NCBI GenBank assembly: GCA_903861645.1
Contig: CAIOVE010000103.1
Location: 82,894-146,893, forward strand
Source of the DNA: an uncultured Hyphomicrobiales bacterium
GTDB taxonomy: Bacteria; Pseudomonadota; Alphaproteobacteria; Rhizobiales; Beijerinckiaceae
DNA length: 64,000 nucleotides
Reading direction: 5' to 3'
Shown: positions 46,584 through 56,457 of the stretch, in pieces
Layout of the letters: the number at the start of each line of letters is the position of its first letter
How positions within the stretch are numbered: the first letter of the stretch is position 1
Made by a program: the position numbers and the translations under genes
Notes under the pieces: model-generated
What the model was told of the DNA's origin: nothing
The model's database searches: none
The model's input: the letters and a program-made list of their open reading frames with translations, nothing else

Positions 46584-46607
46584 CCGCCCGTTCGCGCGAA
46601 CGGGCGG
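46584..46607. repeat. Perfect 24-bp palindrome
   Basis: Each 12-base arm (CCGCCCGTTCGC) is the exact reverse complement of the other, centred at 46595/46596. It lies 8 bases after the ettA remnant stop. No T run follows, so it is not a classical terminator on the plus strand, though it may be the displaced 3' hairpin of ettA or a recombination site. Confidence 0.6.
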
Positions 46608-46726
46608 CAAAATCGTCGCCGGCAACCGAACTGGCGCGGTAACCGATCCGGACTGGCGCGATTGTCGACTGATGCGGGCTCGCCGCCCGTGCTACTCTCC
46701 TCATCGACTCCCTGGATTCGCTCGCC

Positions 46727-47635
46727 GTGCGCCGCAAATATCACTTGCTCGACGTCTTCACCGACACGCCCTTCGCCGGCAATCCGCTGGCCGTTGTGGT
46801 CGACGCCGAGGGGCTCGACGCGCCGCGCATGCAGGCCATCGCCCGCGAATTCAACCTGTCGGAGACGGTGTTCCTGCTGGAGCCGCGCAATCCCGTCAAC
46901 ACGGCGCGCGCGCGCATCTTCACGCCCGTCGCGGAACTGCCCTTCGCCGGCCACCCGACCGTGGGGGCGGCGGCCCTCATCGCCAAATTGCGCGCGCCGG
47001 AACTGCTGGGGAGCGAGGACCTGATCGTCGTCATCGAGCAGCCGATCGGCGATATAACCTGCAACGTGCGCGGTCCGCGCGGCAAGCCGCTGCACGCGAG
47101 CTTCGATATCCCACGCCTGCCGACGCGCCTCGCCGACCCTGCGGATGCCGCGACCCTCGCCGCCGCGCTTTCTCTCGCGCCCGAGGACATCGGCTTTGAC
47201 GCGCACCGCCCCTCGGTCTGGACGGCGGGCAATCCCTTTGCTTTCGTGCCGGTCGCCAATCGCGCGGCCATCGCGCGGGCGCGCGCCAATCCCGCGCTAT
47301 TCGAGGCGACGTTTGGCGATTCCGTCGTCGGCGCGTTTCTTTACACGGCCGATTGCGAGCGCGAGGGCTCGGACGTTCACGCGCGGATGTTCGCGCCCGC
47401 CCAGGGCATCGCGGAGGATCCAGCCACCGGCTCGGCCGCCGCCGCTTTCGCCGGCGTCGCCACGGCGTGGGAGGCGCCCGAGGATGGCGTGCACGCCATC
47501 GTCATCGAGCAGGGTTTTGCAATGGGCCGTCCCAGCATCATTCAGCTCGGCGTCGATATCGTCGATGGCGCCATCGTCGCCGCGTCCGTCGGCGGCGCGG
47601 TGACACGCGTGGCGGAAGGAACGATCGAGGCATGA
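46727..47635 (+). CDS. PhzF family isomerase-like protein
   Basis: A 302-aa protein of the PhzF/DAP-epimerase fold. The start YHLLDVFTDTPFAGNPLAVV, the catalytic Glu in FNLSETVF and the second-half motif EDPATGSAAAA are typical. Phenazine genes are absent, so it is not part of phenazine synthesis; most relatives are of unknown substrate. It starts at a GTG and overlaps the NUDIX gene by 4 nt. Confidence 0.85.
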   Translation: MRRKYHLLDVFTDTPFAGNPLAVVVDAEGLDAPRMQAIAREFNLSETVFLLEPRNPVNTARARIFTPVAELPFAGHPTVGAAALIAKLRAPELLGSEDLIVVIEQPIGDITCNVRGPRGKPLHASFDIPRLPTRLADPADAATLAAALSLAPEDIGFDAHRPSVWTAGNPFAFVPVANRAAIARARANPALFEATFGDSVVGAFLYTADCEREGSDVHARMFAPAQGIAEDPATGSAAAAFAGVATAWEAPEDGVHAIVIEQGFAMGRPSIIQLGVDIVDGAIVAASVGGAVTRVAEGTIEA

Positions 47636-48363
47636 ACGATCCGGCCATCGCGCTGCGCCCTGTCGATGATCTTGACGCCCACGTTATCCCGCGCGACTGG
47701 GCTTTCGCGCGCGACAATGCCGCGCGCGTCGAGGCGCATTGGCGAAGCCGCCTCGCGAGCAAGCCCGCCCTGTTCGACGGTCGGGTGATGCTCATGTCGC
47801 GCGCGGATTATGTCGTCGACGGCGGCAGGCGCGTCATGCGAAGCGCGCATTTCGAGACGAGTTTCTCCGCCTTCATGGCGTGGCGGGATTTCGGCTTTCC
47901 CGACGCCAGCGTTCGCAACTGCTTTTCCATGGCGGCGCTGCGCGGCGATGACGGCGGTTTCATCCTGGCCGAAATGGGCGCGCACACCTCGAACGCGGGC
48001 CAGATCTATTTTCCCGCCGGCACGCCGGACCCGCATGACGTTGTTGGCGATCGGCTCGATCTCGACGGCAGCGCGCGTCGAGAACTGGAGGAGGAAACCG
48101 GCCTGCGGGCCGACGAGGCGACGTTCGCTACCGACTGGCTGCTGGTGGACGCGGGACCGCGACTGGCCTGCATGAAGCTGGTGGAGGTCGGCGCGCCCGC
48201 CGACGAGGTCGCCGGCGAAATCAATCGCCGCATCGCCGCGCAGACCAGCGCGGAACTGGCTGGCGTGCGGGTCGTTCGCGACGCGCGCGACATCAATCCC
48301 GCGCGCATGCCCGCCTTTGTCGTCGCCTATTTGCGCCACATGTTCGCGGCGCGACCTGCCTAG
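47632..48363 (+). CDS. NUDIX hydrolase
   Basis: A 243-aa NUDIX protein. The core RELEEETGL (150-158) is intact, but the glycine that should begin the box (G130) is 20 rather than 14 residues upstream, so the box has an insertion. It hydrolyses a nucleoside diphosphate linked to another group, or a related compound. The ATG at 47632 overlaps the PhzF-like stop. Its stop overlaps the stop of the convergent lipoprotein gene. Confidence 0.82.
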   Translation: MNDPAIALRPVDDLDAHVIPRDWAFARDNAARVEAHWRSRLASKPALFDGRVMLMSRADYVVDGGRRVMRSAHFETSFSAFMAWRDFGFPDASVRNCFSMAALRGDDGGFILAEMGAHTSNAGQIYFPAGTPDPHDVVGDRLDLDGSARRELEEETGLRADEATFATDWLLVDAGPRLACMKLVEVGAPADEVAGEINRRIAAQTSAELAGVRVVRDARDINPARMPAFVVAYLRHMFAARPA

Positions 48364-48710
48364 CCGGGGTAGCCGTGCCGGCGCTTGGAAGCCTGCACCA
48401 TCGCGCGCGCCTCGCCGTCGCGCCCCGCCTGGCAGGCCTCGGCGGCGCGGGCGATCTCGGCGGAAATCTCGGCGTATACCGTGTCGTTGACTTGCCCCAT
48501 CTTGCGGTCGTTTTCCTGCACGGCCCGCCAGCGCGAAATATCGCCCGCGCAGCCGGAGCCCGCCGGCATCTGGAAATCCGACGGCGTGTAGCTCAACCGG
48601 GCGGCGGGCGGCGCGGCGGGTTGCGGCGGCGGCGCGCTCGAATTGCAAGCCGCGAGAAGCAGGCAGGAAAAAGCCAACGAAACCGTCCGAAAAATCACGC
48701 GCGAGTTCAA
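48360..48710 (-). CDS. Small lipoprotein, function unknown (116 aa)
   Basis: A short outer- or inner-membrane lipoprotein: hydrophobic signal VSLAFSCLLLAAC with the lipobox LAAC (Cys22), then a Pro/Ala linker and a conserved-looking helical domain with two further Cys (C54, C93). The TTG at 48710 was chosen because GGAGG lies 7 nt upstream. No characterised family was recognised. It is the only real part of a long minus-strand frame that runs opposite the TPR gene. Confidence 0.7.
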   Translation of the reverse strand: MNSRVIFRTVSLAFSCLLLAACNSSAPPPQPAAPPAARLSYTPSDFQMPAGSGCAGDISRWRAVQENDRKMGQVNDTVYAEISAEIARAAEACQAGRDGEARAMVQASKRRHGYPG

Positions 48711-48899
48711 GGCGAAGCCTCCGCTTGAGCGAATCCTCGCGCGAACATGCGGGCAGCCCCGCGGCCCGGTCAAGCCGGCGTGAAGCGGCCCTCGTTTTTC
48801 CTTGCCCGTGCGTCCCAAAACCGCCATGTTCCCACGCGACTCCGCGATGCGGAACATCCATTCAACACGCCTCCCGGCGCCGATCGACGGAAAACCCTC

Positions 48900-50633
48900 G
48901 TGTCGCTTTTGACCCTTGCACGCAAGACGGCTCCCGCGGTCGCGATCGCGCTCGCGGCGTTGACCATTTCGTCGGTGGCCGAAGCCCGGCAAAATGTCGT
49001 TCTCTCTTCGCCCTTCGAGGTGGGCCCCAGCCCGGCCGGCAATTATCTCGCCGCGCTCGTCGCCGGCGCCGAAACCGACACGCTCGCGGCGGCCACCTAT
49101 TTTCGCGAGGCCCTGCGTTACGATCCGCGCAATCGTGAACTGGCCGAACGCGCCTTTGGCGCGTCGCTCACCAATGGCAACATGCCCGAGGCGTTCATCC
49201 TGGGCAAACGCCTGATCAAGAGCGATCCGCGCAATGGATTGGCGCATCTCGCGCTGGCGACCAAGGCCATCAAGGCGCGTCAGTGGGACGCCGCGCGGCG
49301 CGAGATCGCCGCCAGCGGCGGGGGCGCGCGCGACGTGACCGCGCTGATGCTCAACGCCTGGATTCAGGCGGGCTCGGGCTCGACCGCCCGCGCGTTGGAA
49401 ACGCTCGACAAACTCAAGGACCCCCGTTTCGCGCCCTTCCGCGATTTTCACGCGGGGCTCATCGCGGATCTCGCCGGCGCCACCAACGAGGCCGCCAAGC
49501 GCTTCAAGTCCGCCTACGATGGCGAGCACACGAGCCTGCGGGTGATCGACGCCTACGCGCGTTTCCAGGCCCGCCATGGCGACCGCGACGAGGCCCGCCG
49601 CGCCTATGAGGAATTCGGCAAGCTCGTGCCCCGTCATCCCATCATCGTGGCGGCGCTGAGCGATCTCGCGGCCGGAAAGACGCCCGAACCGCTCGTCGCC
49701 AACGCAGTCGCGGGCGCGGGCGAGGTGCTCTACGGGCTCGGCGCCTCGGGCGGTCAGGCGAACGATTCCCTTGCCAGCATGATCTATCTGCGGTTGGGAC
49801 TTTTCCTCGCGCCCGACAACGGCCTGGCGATCGCCACCCTGGCGGATTCCTACGAGCGGTTGAAGCAATACGAGCGCGCCGTCGATATCTACAACTCCAT
49901 GCCCGAGCGCTCGCCCCTGCGCGCCAACGCGGACATCCAGACGGCGCTCATCCTCGAGGCCATGGGGCGCTCGGACGATTCGCTCGCGCATCTGAAGGCC
50001 ATCGTCGCCGAGAAGCCGGGCGATATTGAATCGACCATCGCGCTCGCCAACCTGTATCGCGCGCGCAAGCAATGGCCCGAGGCCGCCAGCGCCTATTCGA
50101 AGGCGCTTGACCTCATCGGCGCGCCCACCGCGTCCGACTGGACCCTGTTCTATTCGCGCGGCATCGCCTACGAGCGCTCCAAGCAGTGGCCGCTGGCCGA
50201 GACGGACTTCAAGAAGGCGCTGGAACTCAAGCCGGATCAACCGCAGGTGCTGAACTACCTCGGCTATTCGTGGGTGGATCAGGGCCTCAACCTCGACGAG
50301 GCCTTCCGCCTGCTGCGCAAAGCCGTCGACGCGACGCGCGGCGATGGCTACATCGTCGATAGCCTCGGGTGGGCCTATTACAAGCTGGGGCGCTACGACG
50401 ACGCGCGCCGCGAGCTCGAAACCGCCATTGAATTGAAGCCCGGCGATCCCGTCATCAACGATCATCTCGGCGACATCTACTGGAAGGTCGGCCGCAAGCT
50501 CGAGGCGACCTTCCAATGGAACCACGCGCGCGACCTCAAGCCCGAGCCTGATGATCTCGAACGCATCCTGAAGAAGATCGCCAACGGGCTCGACGACGAC
50601 GCCAAGCCCGCCCCGACGAAGGATGGCGGCTGA
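48900..50633 (+). CDS. Exported TPR-repeat protein
   Basis: A 577-aa tetratricopeptide protein with an N-terminal signal sequence (about 1-28, ending VAEA). TPR units run through most of the chain; the last ones (for example LNYLGYSWVDQGLNLDEAFRLL and VNDSLGWAYY-like segments) are clearest. It probably scaffolds protein contacts in the periplasm or outer membrane. The GTG at 48900 was preferred over frames extending to 48747 because it places the signal peptide at the N-terminus. Close relatives in Hyphomicrobiales lie beside ispE. Confidence 0.78.
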   Translation: MSLLTLARKTAPAVAIALAALTISSVAEARQNVVLSSPFEVGPSPAGNYLAALVAGAETDTLAAATYFREALRYDPRNRELAERAFGASLTNGNMPEAFILGKRLIKSDPRNGLAHLALATKAIKARQWDAARREIAASGGGARDVTALMLNAWIQAGSGSTARALETLDKLKDPRFAPFRDFHAGLIADLAGATNEAAKRFKSAYDGEHTSLRVIDAYARFQARHGDRDEARRAYEEFGKLVPRHPIIVAALSDLAAGKTPEPLVANAVAGAGEVLYGLGASGGQANDSLASMIYLRLGLFLAPDNGLAIATLADSYERLKQYERAVDIYNSMPERSPLRANADIQTALILEAMGRSDDSLAHLKAIVAEKPGDIESTIALANLYRARKQWPEAASAYSKALDLIGAPTASDWTLFYSRGIAYERSKQWPLAETDFKKALELKPDQPQVLNYLGYSWVDQGLNLDEAFRLLRKAVDATRGDGYIVDSLGWAYYKLGRYDDARRELETAIELKPGDPVINDHLGDIYWKVGRKLEATFQWNHARDLKPEPDDLERILKKIANGLDDDAKPAPTKDGG

Positions 50634-50651
50634 ACGCGGGAGCGCGCGTGG

Positions 50652-51293
50652 ATGTATCTGCCGAGGCCGCACCGTGTCGAGGATCGCGCGCTTCAGCATG
50701 ACTTCATTCGCGCGAATCCGTTGGGCCTGCTGGTCACCAACGGCCCCGGCGGCCTGATCGCCAATCCCCTGCCCTTCCATCTTGACGCGAAGGCCGGCGA
50801 CGCCGGCGTCCTTTGCGCGCACATGGCGCGCGCCAACCCGCAATGGCGCGAGATCGGGGCGATCAAGGAAGCGCTGATCGTGTTCCAGAATCCGGGCGTT
50901 TACGTCACGCCATCCTGGTATCCGAGCAAGCGCGAAACCCATGAAGTCGTGCCGACGTGGAACTACGTCTGCGTGCAGGCGCGCGGCCCCATGCGCGTGA
51001 TCGAGGACCGCACCTGGCTGCACGCGCGGATCGACGAAATGACGGCGGCGCGCGAGGCCGGCCGCGCGGCGCCATGGTCGCCATCGGACGCCCCGGCCGA
51101 CTTCATCGAGCGCATGATCGACGCCGTTGTCGGCGTCGAAATGACGATCGAGCGGCTCGATGGAAAATGGAAAACCAGTCAGAACCGCTCGCGCGCCGAC
51201 CGCGAAGGCGTGGTCGAGGGCCTGCGCGCGGACGGCGACGCGGCGGCGCTCCACATGGCCGATCTGGTCCAGCGGACGGGCGAGACGCGATGA
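50652..51293 (+). CDS. PaiB-like FMN-binding negative regulator family protein
   Basis: A 213-aa protein of the PaiB family, a split-barrel FMN-binding fold. The start MYLPRPHR and the motifs HMARANPQW and VPTWNYV are typical. In Bacillus PaiB is a repressor of degradative enzymes; the role in proteobacteria is not established. It is 18 nt after the TPR gene and overlaps ispE by 4 nt. Confidence 0.85.
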   Translation: MYLPRPHRVEDRALQHDFIRANPLGLLVTNGPGGLIANPLPFHLDAKAGDAGVLCAHMARANPQWREIGAIKEALIVFQNPGVYVTPSWYPSKRETHEVVPTWNYVCVQARGPMRVIEDRTWLHARIDEMTAAREAGRAAPWSPSDAPADFIERMIDAVVGVEMTIERLDGKWKTSQNRSRADREGVVEGLRADGDAAALHMADLVQRTGETR

Positions 51294-52156
51294 TCAGGGA
51301 ACGCGCGCCCGCCAAGATCAACCTGACCCTGCACGTCATCGGCCGTCGCCCCGATGGCTATCACGAACTCGAAAGCCTCGTGGCGTTCACCGGCGTCGCC
51401 GACGCGCTGACGCTTGAACCCGCGGATGCGCTGACGCTCTCCGTTGGTGGACCGACGGGCGTCGCCGCGGGCGCCATCGACGACAATCTGGTGATCAAGG
51501 CCGCGCGCGCCCTCGCCGGGCGCGTGGAGTGCGTCGCCCCCGCCGCCTTCGCGCTGACGAAACGTTTGCCGGTCGCCGCGGGCGTTGGCGGCGGTTCGTC
51601 CGACGCCGCGGCGGCATTGCGCCTGCTGGCGCGCGCGAACGGCATCGCGCTTGACGATCCGCGCCTGATGGCGGCGGCGCGCTCGGTCGGCGCCGATGTG
51701 CCTGTTTGCGTCGAGGCGCGCGCGCGCATGATGGGCGGCGTCGGCGAGCAACTCGGCCTCGCGCTGAAACTGCCGCCGCTGTTCGCCGTGCTGGTCAACC
51801 CCGGCGTCGCCGTTGAAACGCGCGCCGTTTTCACGCGCATGGGGCTGCGCGACGGGGAAGCTAGCGGCTTTGGTAAACACCCCGAAATCGTCGACGCCAT
51901 GTCTTTCGAACAGTTGCTCGCGGCGCTGCGCAAGGGCCGCAACGACATGGAGGACGCCGCCATCGTCATCGCGCCCGTCATCTCCGACGCGCTGGCGGTG
52001 ATAGCGGCGGCGCGCGGCTGTCGCCTCGCGCGCATGTCGGGCTCCGGCGCCACCTGTTTCGGTCTGTTCGAGACCTGCGCGAGCGCGGCGAAGGCGGCGA
52101 AGGTCATCCGTCGCGATCATCCCGGCTGGTGGGCGCGCGCGACGATCCTGCGCTGA
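51290..52156 (+). CDS. ispE: 4-diphosphocytidyl-2-C-methyl-D-erythritol kinase IspE
   Basis: A 288-aa GHMP kinase of the MEP isoprenoid pathway. The start APAKINLTLHVIGRRPDGYHEL and the ATP loop PVAAGVGGGSSD (94-105) are diagnostic. The ATG at 51290 overlaps the PaiB-like stop. It feeds the pathway that also supplies the polyprenyl diphosphate synthase at 55061. Confidence 0.97.
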   Translation: MIRERAPAKINLTLHVIGRRPDGYHELESLVAFTGVADALTLEPADALTLSVGGPTGVAAGAIDDNLVIKAARALAGRVECVAPAAFALTKRLPVAAGVGGGSSDAAAALRLLARANGIALDDPRLMAAARSVGADVPVCVEARARMMGGVGEQLGLALKLPPLFAVLVNPGVAVETRAVFTRMGLRDGEASGFGKHPEIVDAMSFEQLLAALRKGRNDMEDAAIVIAPVISDALAVIAAARGCRLARMSGSGATCFGLFETCASAAKAAKVIRRDHPGWWARATILR

Positions 52157-52161
52157 TCGAT

Positions 52162-52878
52162 TCAGGCCACGTCGACGAGCGTATCGGCCAGCAATCGCGG
52201 CGCGTCGACCATGACATCGTGGCCAGCGGGCAGCGTCATGACATTCCAGCCCGGACGCTGTCGGCATTTTTCCATGGCGAGATCGAAACTCTCGCTGGGA
52301 TACAGACCCGCGCGAATGTAGCTCTTGCGCGCGACCTTCTCGCGCGCGCCGCTCAGGCGCAGCACGCCCGGCCAGACGCCATTCGGCTGGGGCGTCATGA
52401 GCGAATCCACCCAGGCGACATCCTCGGACGCCTGCACGCGGAAATAGGACGCGGGCGGCGCGGCGCGGCCGGGTTCGCCGCGCGCGATGGCCGCCTCGAT
52501 ATCGGCGCGCACCGCGGGATTGATCATCGCCAGACGATCGTCGCCGTCGTCGGGCGCGAAGGCGTCGAGAAACACGAAGGACGACAGCTTGTCGTGGATC
52601 GCCTCGGCGACGAGCGAGATCACGAAGCCGCCGTAGGAATGGCCGACGAGACAAACATCGTCGAGCCCCTCCCACCTGATGAGATTGATGATGTCGTCGG
52701 CGTGGGTTTGCAGCGTGATGTCACGCGACAGCAGATGCGAGCGATCCGCGAGGCCAGTCAGGGTCGGCGTGTAAACAAGATGGCCGCGCGCGCGCAGAAT
52801 GTCGGCGACGCGCCGCCAGCACCAGCCGCCATGCCAGGCGCCGTGAACCAGTACGAATGTCTTGCGCGCGTCGCTCAT
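52162..52878 (-). CDS. Alpha/beta hydrolase
   Basis: A 238-aa alpha/beta hydrolase with the oxyanion motif HGAWHGGWCW, the nucleophile elbow GHSYGG and a C-terminal catalytic His in AGHDVM. It resembles plant-type esterases/hydroxynitrile lyase-like proteins that are common in soil bacteria. It converges on ispE. The substrate is unknown. Confidence 0.82.
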   Translation of the reverse strand: MSDARKTFVLVHGAWHGGWCWRRVADILRARGHLVYTPTLTGLADRSHLLSRDITLQTHADDIINLIRWEGLDDVCLVGHSYGGFVISLVAEAIHDKLSSFVFLDAFAPDDGDDRLAMINPAVRADIEAAIARGEPGRAAPPASYFRVQASEDVAWVDSLMTPQPNGVWPGVLRLSGAREKVARKSYIRAGLYPSESFDLAMEKCRQRPGWNVMTLPAGHDVMVDAPRLLADTLVDVA

Positions 52879-52926
52879 GTCGCCTCCCTGTCGTCGCCGC
52901 AGGAAAGCACGGGACCGGACGAAGCG

Positions 52927-54891
52927 CTAGACCGAAATCTGCGTGCCGATTTCGACGACGCGACCCGTGGGAATATGGAAGTATTCGCTCGCGTCGGTCG
53001 CGTTATGCGCCATCAGGATGAACAGGTCATCCTGCCATCGCGGCATGTTGCTCTTGGCCGCGATCTTGATGGAGCGTCGCGACAGGAAGAACGACGTCGA
53101 CATGATGTCGTATTTCCAACCGAGCTTGCGACACTGCCCGAGTCCCTTGGGCACGTTGGGATCGTCCATGTAGCCGAAGGTCATGAACACCCGCGAGAAG
53201 TGCTCGTTGATCGGCTCCAGCCGCACGCGCTGCTCGCTTGGCACGCGCGGCACGTCGGCGGAAATAACCGTCAGCATCACGTTCTTCTCGTGCAGCACCT
53301 TGTAGTGCTTGAGCGAGTGCAGCAAGGCGCCCGGCGTCGTGTCGGGATCGCTCGTCAGAAAGACGGCCGTGCCCTGCACGAGATGCGGCGGCTTCTTGTC
53401 GAGGCGTTGCACGAGTTCGGCGAGCGGCACGTCGTCGCGTCGCGTCTTCTGAAAAAGGATTCCGGTGCCGCGGGTCCACGTCCACATGGAGACCATGAAC
53501 ATGCCGGCGATGCCGAGCGGCACATAGCCGCCCTCGACGATCTTCAGCATGTTGGCGCCGAAGAACACGAGATCGACCGTCAGGAAGGGAACGATCAGCA
53601 ACAACGCGCCCCAGATCGGCCATTTCCAGTGACGCCAGGCGACGATGAAAGTGAGGCAAACGGTCACCACCATCGTGCCCGTGACCGATATGCCGTAGGC
53701 CGTCGCGAGCTTGTCCGATGAGCCGAACAGCACCGTGATCATCAACACGCCGATCAGGATGAGATTATTGACCTGCGGCATGTAGATCTGCCCCTCGGTC
53801 GATTCCGAGGTGTGACGGATTTCGAGCCGCGGCAACAGCTTCAACTGGATCGCCTGTCGCGTCAGCGAATAGGCGCCGGTGATGACCGCCTGACTGGCGA
53901 TGATCGTGGCCAGCGTCGCCAGAATGACAATCCCGGGCAGCGCCCATTCGGGGTAAAGGCGGAAGAAGGGATTCTCCAGCGACTTCGGATCGCCGAGCAC
54001 CAGCGCGCCCTGCCCCAGATAGTTGATCGTCAGCGCCGGAAAGACGAGGAATATCCACGCCGACTGAATGGGCTTGCGACCGAAATGACCGAGATCCGCG
54101 TAGAGCGCCTCGGCGCCCGTCACCGCGAGGAAGACGGCGCCCAGCGCGACAAGGCCGATCATGCCATGCGTCGCGAGGAACTTGATCGCGTAATAGGGAT
54201 TGACGCTGATGACGACCATCGGGTCATGGATCAGTTGCAGCGCGCCGCCAACGGCCATCACGCCCATCCAGACGATCATGACGGGACCGAACCACGCCGC
54301 CACGCTCGCCGTGCCGCGCCGCTGGGCCGCGAACAGGGCGATGATGATCACCACCGTGATCACGAGAATGAACGGATCGAAACGCGGCGTGATGAGCTTG
54401 AGGCCTTCCACCGCCGACAGAACCGAAATGGCCGGCGTGATCATGGCGTCGCCAAAGAACAGCGCGGCGCCCGCGACGCCCAGAAGGAAGATGAGCCGGG
54501 TCTGCCCGCCCATGGCGCGTTGCGCCAGCGCCATCAACGAAAGCGTGCCGCCCTCGCCCTGATTGTCGGCGCGCAGCAGGATGGTCACGTATTTCAGCGT
54601 GACGATGATGGTCAGCGCCCAGAGGATGAGCGACAGAACGCCCAGCACATCGTCGCGCACAATACCGTTTTGCGTGCCGCCGGCGGCCGTGATGGCCTCG
54701 CGCAGGGCGTACAGGGGGCTGGTTCCGATATCGCCGTAGACAACGCCCACGCAGCCGATGAACAAGGCCCAGAAATAGTTCTTGCCATGATCGACGTGAC
54801 CGCCGTTCGTGGGCTCCGGGGTGGACATGGTGGGTTTATTTGTCGCGGCGGCGTCGGCTTGGGCTGGTTGCCCATTGGAACCGAAGGCCAT
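52927..54891 (-). CDS. kup: Potassium uptake protein Kup
   Basis: A 654-aa low-affinity K+ transporter of the KUP/HAK family with about twelve membrane helices followed by a soluble C-terminal domain. The motif [17 protein letters not shown] near the N-terminus and [17 protein letters not shown] are diagnostic. The ATG at 54891 was chosen; a second ATG at about residue 22 is possible since neither has a strong ribosome site. Confidence 0.95.
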   Translation of the reverse strand: MAFGSNGQPAQADAAATNKPTMSTPEPTNGGHVDHGKNYFWALFIGCVGVVYGDIGTSPLYALREAITAAGGTQNGIVRDDVLGVLSLILWALTIIVTLKYVTILLRADNQGEGGTLSLMALAQRAMGGQTRLIFLLGVAGAALFFGDAMITPAISVLSAVEGLKLITPRFDPFILVITVVIIIALFAAQRRGTASVAAWFGPVMIVWMGVMAVGGALQLIHDPMVVISVNPYYAIKFLATHGMIGLVALGAVFLAVTGAEALYADLGHFGRKPIQSAWIFLVFPALTINYLGQGALVLGDPKSLENPFFRLYPEWALPGIVILATLATIIASQAVITGAYSLTRQAIQLKLLPRLEIRHTSESTEGQIYMPQVNNLILIGVLMITVLFGSSDKLATAYGISVTGTMVVTVCLTFIVAWRHWKWPIWGALLLIVPFLTVDLVFFGANMLKIVEGGYVPLGIAGMFMVSMWTWTRGTGILFQKTRRDDVPLAELVQRLDKKPPHLVQGTAVFLTSDPDTTPGALLHSLKHYKVLHEKNVMLTVISADVPRVPSEQRVRLEPINEHFSRVFMTFGYMDDPNVPKGLGQCRKLGWKYDIMSTSFFLSRRSIKIAAKSNMPRWQDDLFILMAHNATDASEYFHIPTGRVVEIGTQISV

Positions 54892-55060
54892 GTGTGCTCG
54901 CAAAACTAAAACCGCGCAAATCGGCGGCCGCGGGCGAGGCTTCTACGCTGGTTGCGATGCACAAACAAGCGGATTCTGAACAATATGGCGAAAGCGTGGA
55001 CCGCCCGCGGCGAAAGGTGAAATTCGCCTTCTCCAACAGCGCCTTGCGGATAAAGAGCGA

Positions 55061-56083
55061 TTAATGGACGCGGCTGACGCAGAACTCGACGACGTCCAGC
55101 AAGGCGCGTTTCCACGCCGAGGCCGGGAACAGTTCAAGGGCGTCGCGCGCCATGGCGCCATAATGGCGGGCGCGCTCGACGGTGTCCTCGATCGCCCTAT
55201 GCCGTCGCATCGTCGCGAAGGCCGTGTCGAGATCGCCGTCGCGCACATCGCCCTTCTCGAGCGTGCGCCGCCAGAAGTCGCGTTCCGCGTCAGTGCCCCG
55301 GCGGAACGACAGAACCACCGGCAGGGTAATCTTGCCCTCGCGGAAATCATCGCCAACGTTCTTGCCCAGTTTCGCGGACGAACCACCGTAATCGAGCGCG
55401 TCGTCGATGAGCTGGAAGGCGATTCCAAGATTGGAGCCATAGCTGCGACAGGCGGCGATTTCGGCCTTCGCCCGGTTGGCGAGAATGGGTCCGACCTCGC
55501 AGGCGGCCGCGAAGAGCGCGGCGGTCTTGGCGCGGATGACCGCGAGATAGGCGTCCTCGGTGGTTTCGGTGTCCTTGGCGGCGGCGAGCTGCATGACTTC
55601 GCCTTCCGCGATGATGGCGGCGGCCGAGGAAAGCACGTCGAGGCACGCCAGCGAACCCACCTCGACCATCATCTTGAACGCCTGCCCCAGCAGGAAGTCG
55701 CCGACGAGCACGCTGGCCTCGTTGCCCCACACCATGCGCGCGGCGGCCTTGCCGCGGCGCATGTCGCTCTGGTCGACGACGTCATCGTGCAACAGCGTCG
55801 CCGTGTGCATGAACTCCACGGAGGCGGCCAGTTTAATGTGGCCCTCGCCATCGTAATCGCACAGGCCCGCGGTCGCGAGCGTCAACATGGGACGCAATCG
55901 CTTGCCGCCGGAGGAAATCAGATGATTGGCCACCTCGGGGATCATCGTCACGTCCGACCCCGTTCGCGACAGGATGGTCTTGTTGACCCGCTCCATATCG
56001 GCGGCGCTCAGGCCGACAATGCCGGCGAGACCCGCTTCCTTCGACTTTTCCTCGAGGGGAACCACAACGCCCAAAACATGCAT
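55061..56083 (-). CDS. Polyprenyl diphosphate synthase (octaprenyl/decaprenyl type)
   Basis: A 340-aa trans-prenyl transferase. The two Asp-rich motifs are DDVVD (100-104) and DDALD (227-231), with GGKRLRP at 59-65. It makes the long side chain of ubiquinone, probably C40 to C50. The ATG at 56083 has an AAGG directly against it, so the exact start is less certain than the gene. It is divergent from the DUF2007 gene. Confidence 0.9.
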   Translation of the reverse strand: MHVLGVVVPLEEKSKEAGLAGIVGLSAADMERVNKTILSRTGSDVTMIPEVANHLISSGGKRLRPMLTLATAGLCDYDGEGHIKLAASVEFMHTATLLHDDVVDQSDMRRGKAAARMVWGNEASVLVGDFLLGQAFKMMVEVGSLACLDVLSSAAAIIAEGEVMQLAAAKDTETTEDAYLAVIRAKTAALFAAACEVGPILANRAKAEIAACRSYGSNLGIAFQLIDDALDYGGSSAKLGKNVGDDFREGKITLPVVLSFRRGTDAERDFWRRTLEKGDVRDGDLDTAFATMRRHRAIEDTVERARHYGAMARDALELFPASAWKRALLDVVEFCVSRVH

Positions 56084-56217
56084 CCTTGCGCGATCAAACG
56101 CGGCGCAACATAAGGCGCGGGACGGCGCCGGGCAAGTGTTGGGGCCCGCCTTGCGCGCCGCGACGGCCCGTGCGAGCCTTTTTGATCGCGCGTGTCGCAA
56201 GCAAATCCGGATCACAG

Positions 56218-56457
56218 GTGATCGAAATCCTCCGCACGAACGATCTGGTGTTGATATCGCTCGTGGAAGCCATCCTGACCGGCGAGCGCGTGCGCTATTT
56301 TGTCGCCGACCGGCACATGAGCGCGCTGGAGGGCGCGATCGGCATGCTGCCGCGCAGAATTCTCGTCGACGCCCAGCAGGAATCGCGCGCGCGCCGGTTA
56401 CTCGCCGAAGCGGGACTTGAGGCGGAACTGCGACCAGCCGATTCCCATGACGCCTGA
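56218..56457 (+). CDS. DUF2007 family protein (79 aa)
   Basis: A 79-aa protein matching the DUF2007 pattern: I-E-I-L-R-T-N-D at the start and V-A-D-x-H-M-S-A-L-E-G-A-I-G in the middle. A ferredoxin-like signalling fold is typical, but the function is unknown. The GTG at 56218 is the best start. It overlaps the methyltransferase gene by 11 nt, and the same pair is common in Hyphomicrobiales. Confidence 0.8.
   Translation: MIEILRTNDLVLISLVEAILTGERVRYFVADRHMSALEGAIGMLPRRILVDAQQESRARRLLAEAGLEAELRPADSHDA

Noticed and set aside
46727..47635. Phenazine biosynthesis
   Set aside because: The gene is PhzF-like, but no other phz gene is present; the fold is widespread with other functions.
48711..51254. 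Minus-strand reading frame continuing upstream of the small lipoprotein, opposite the TPR and PaiB-like genes
   Set aside because: Only the last 116 codons (48360-48710) have a signal peptide, lipobox and ribosome site; the rest mirrors real plus-strand genes.
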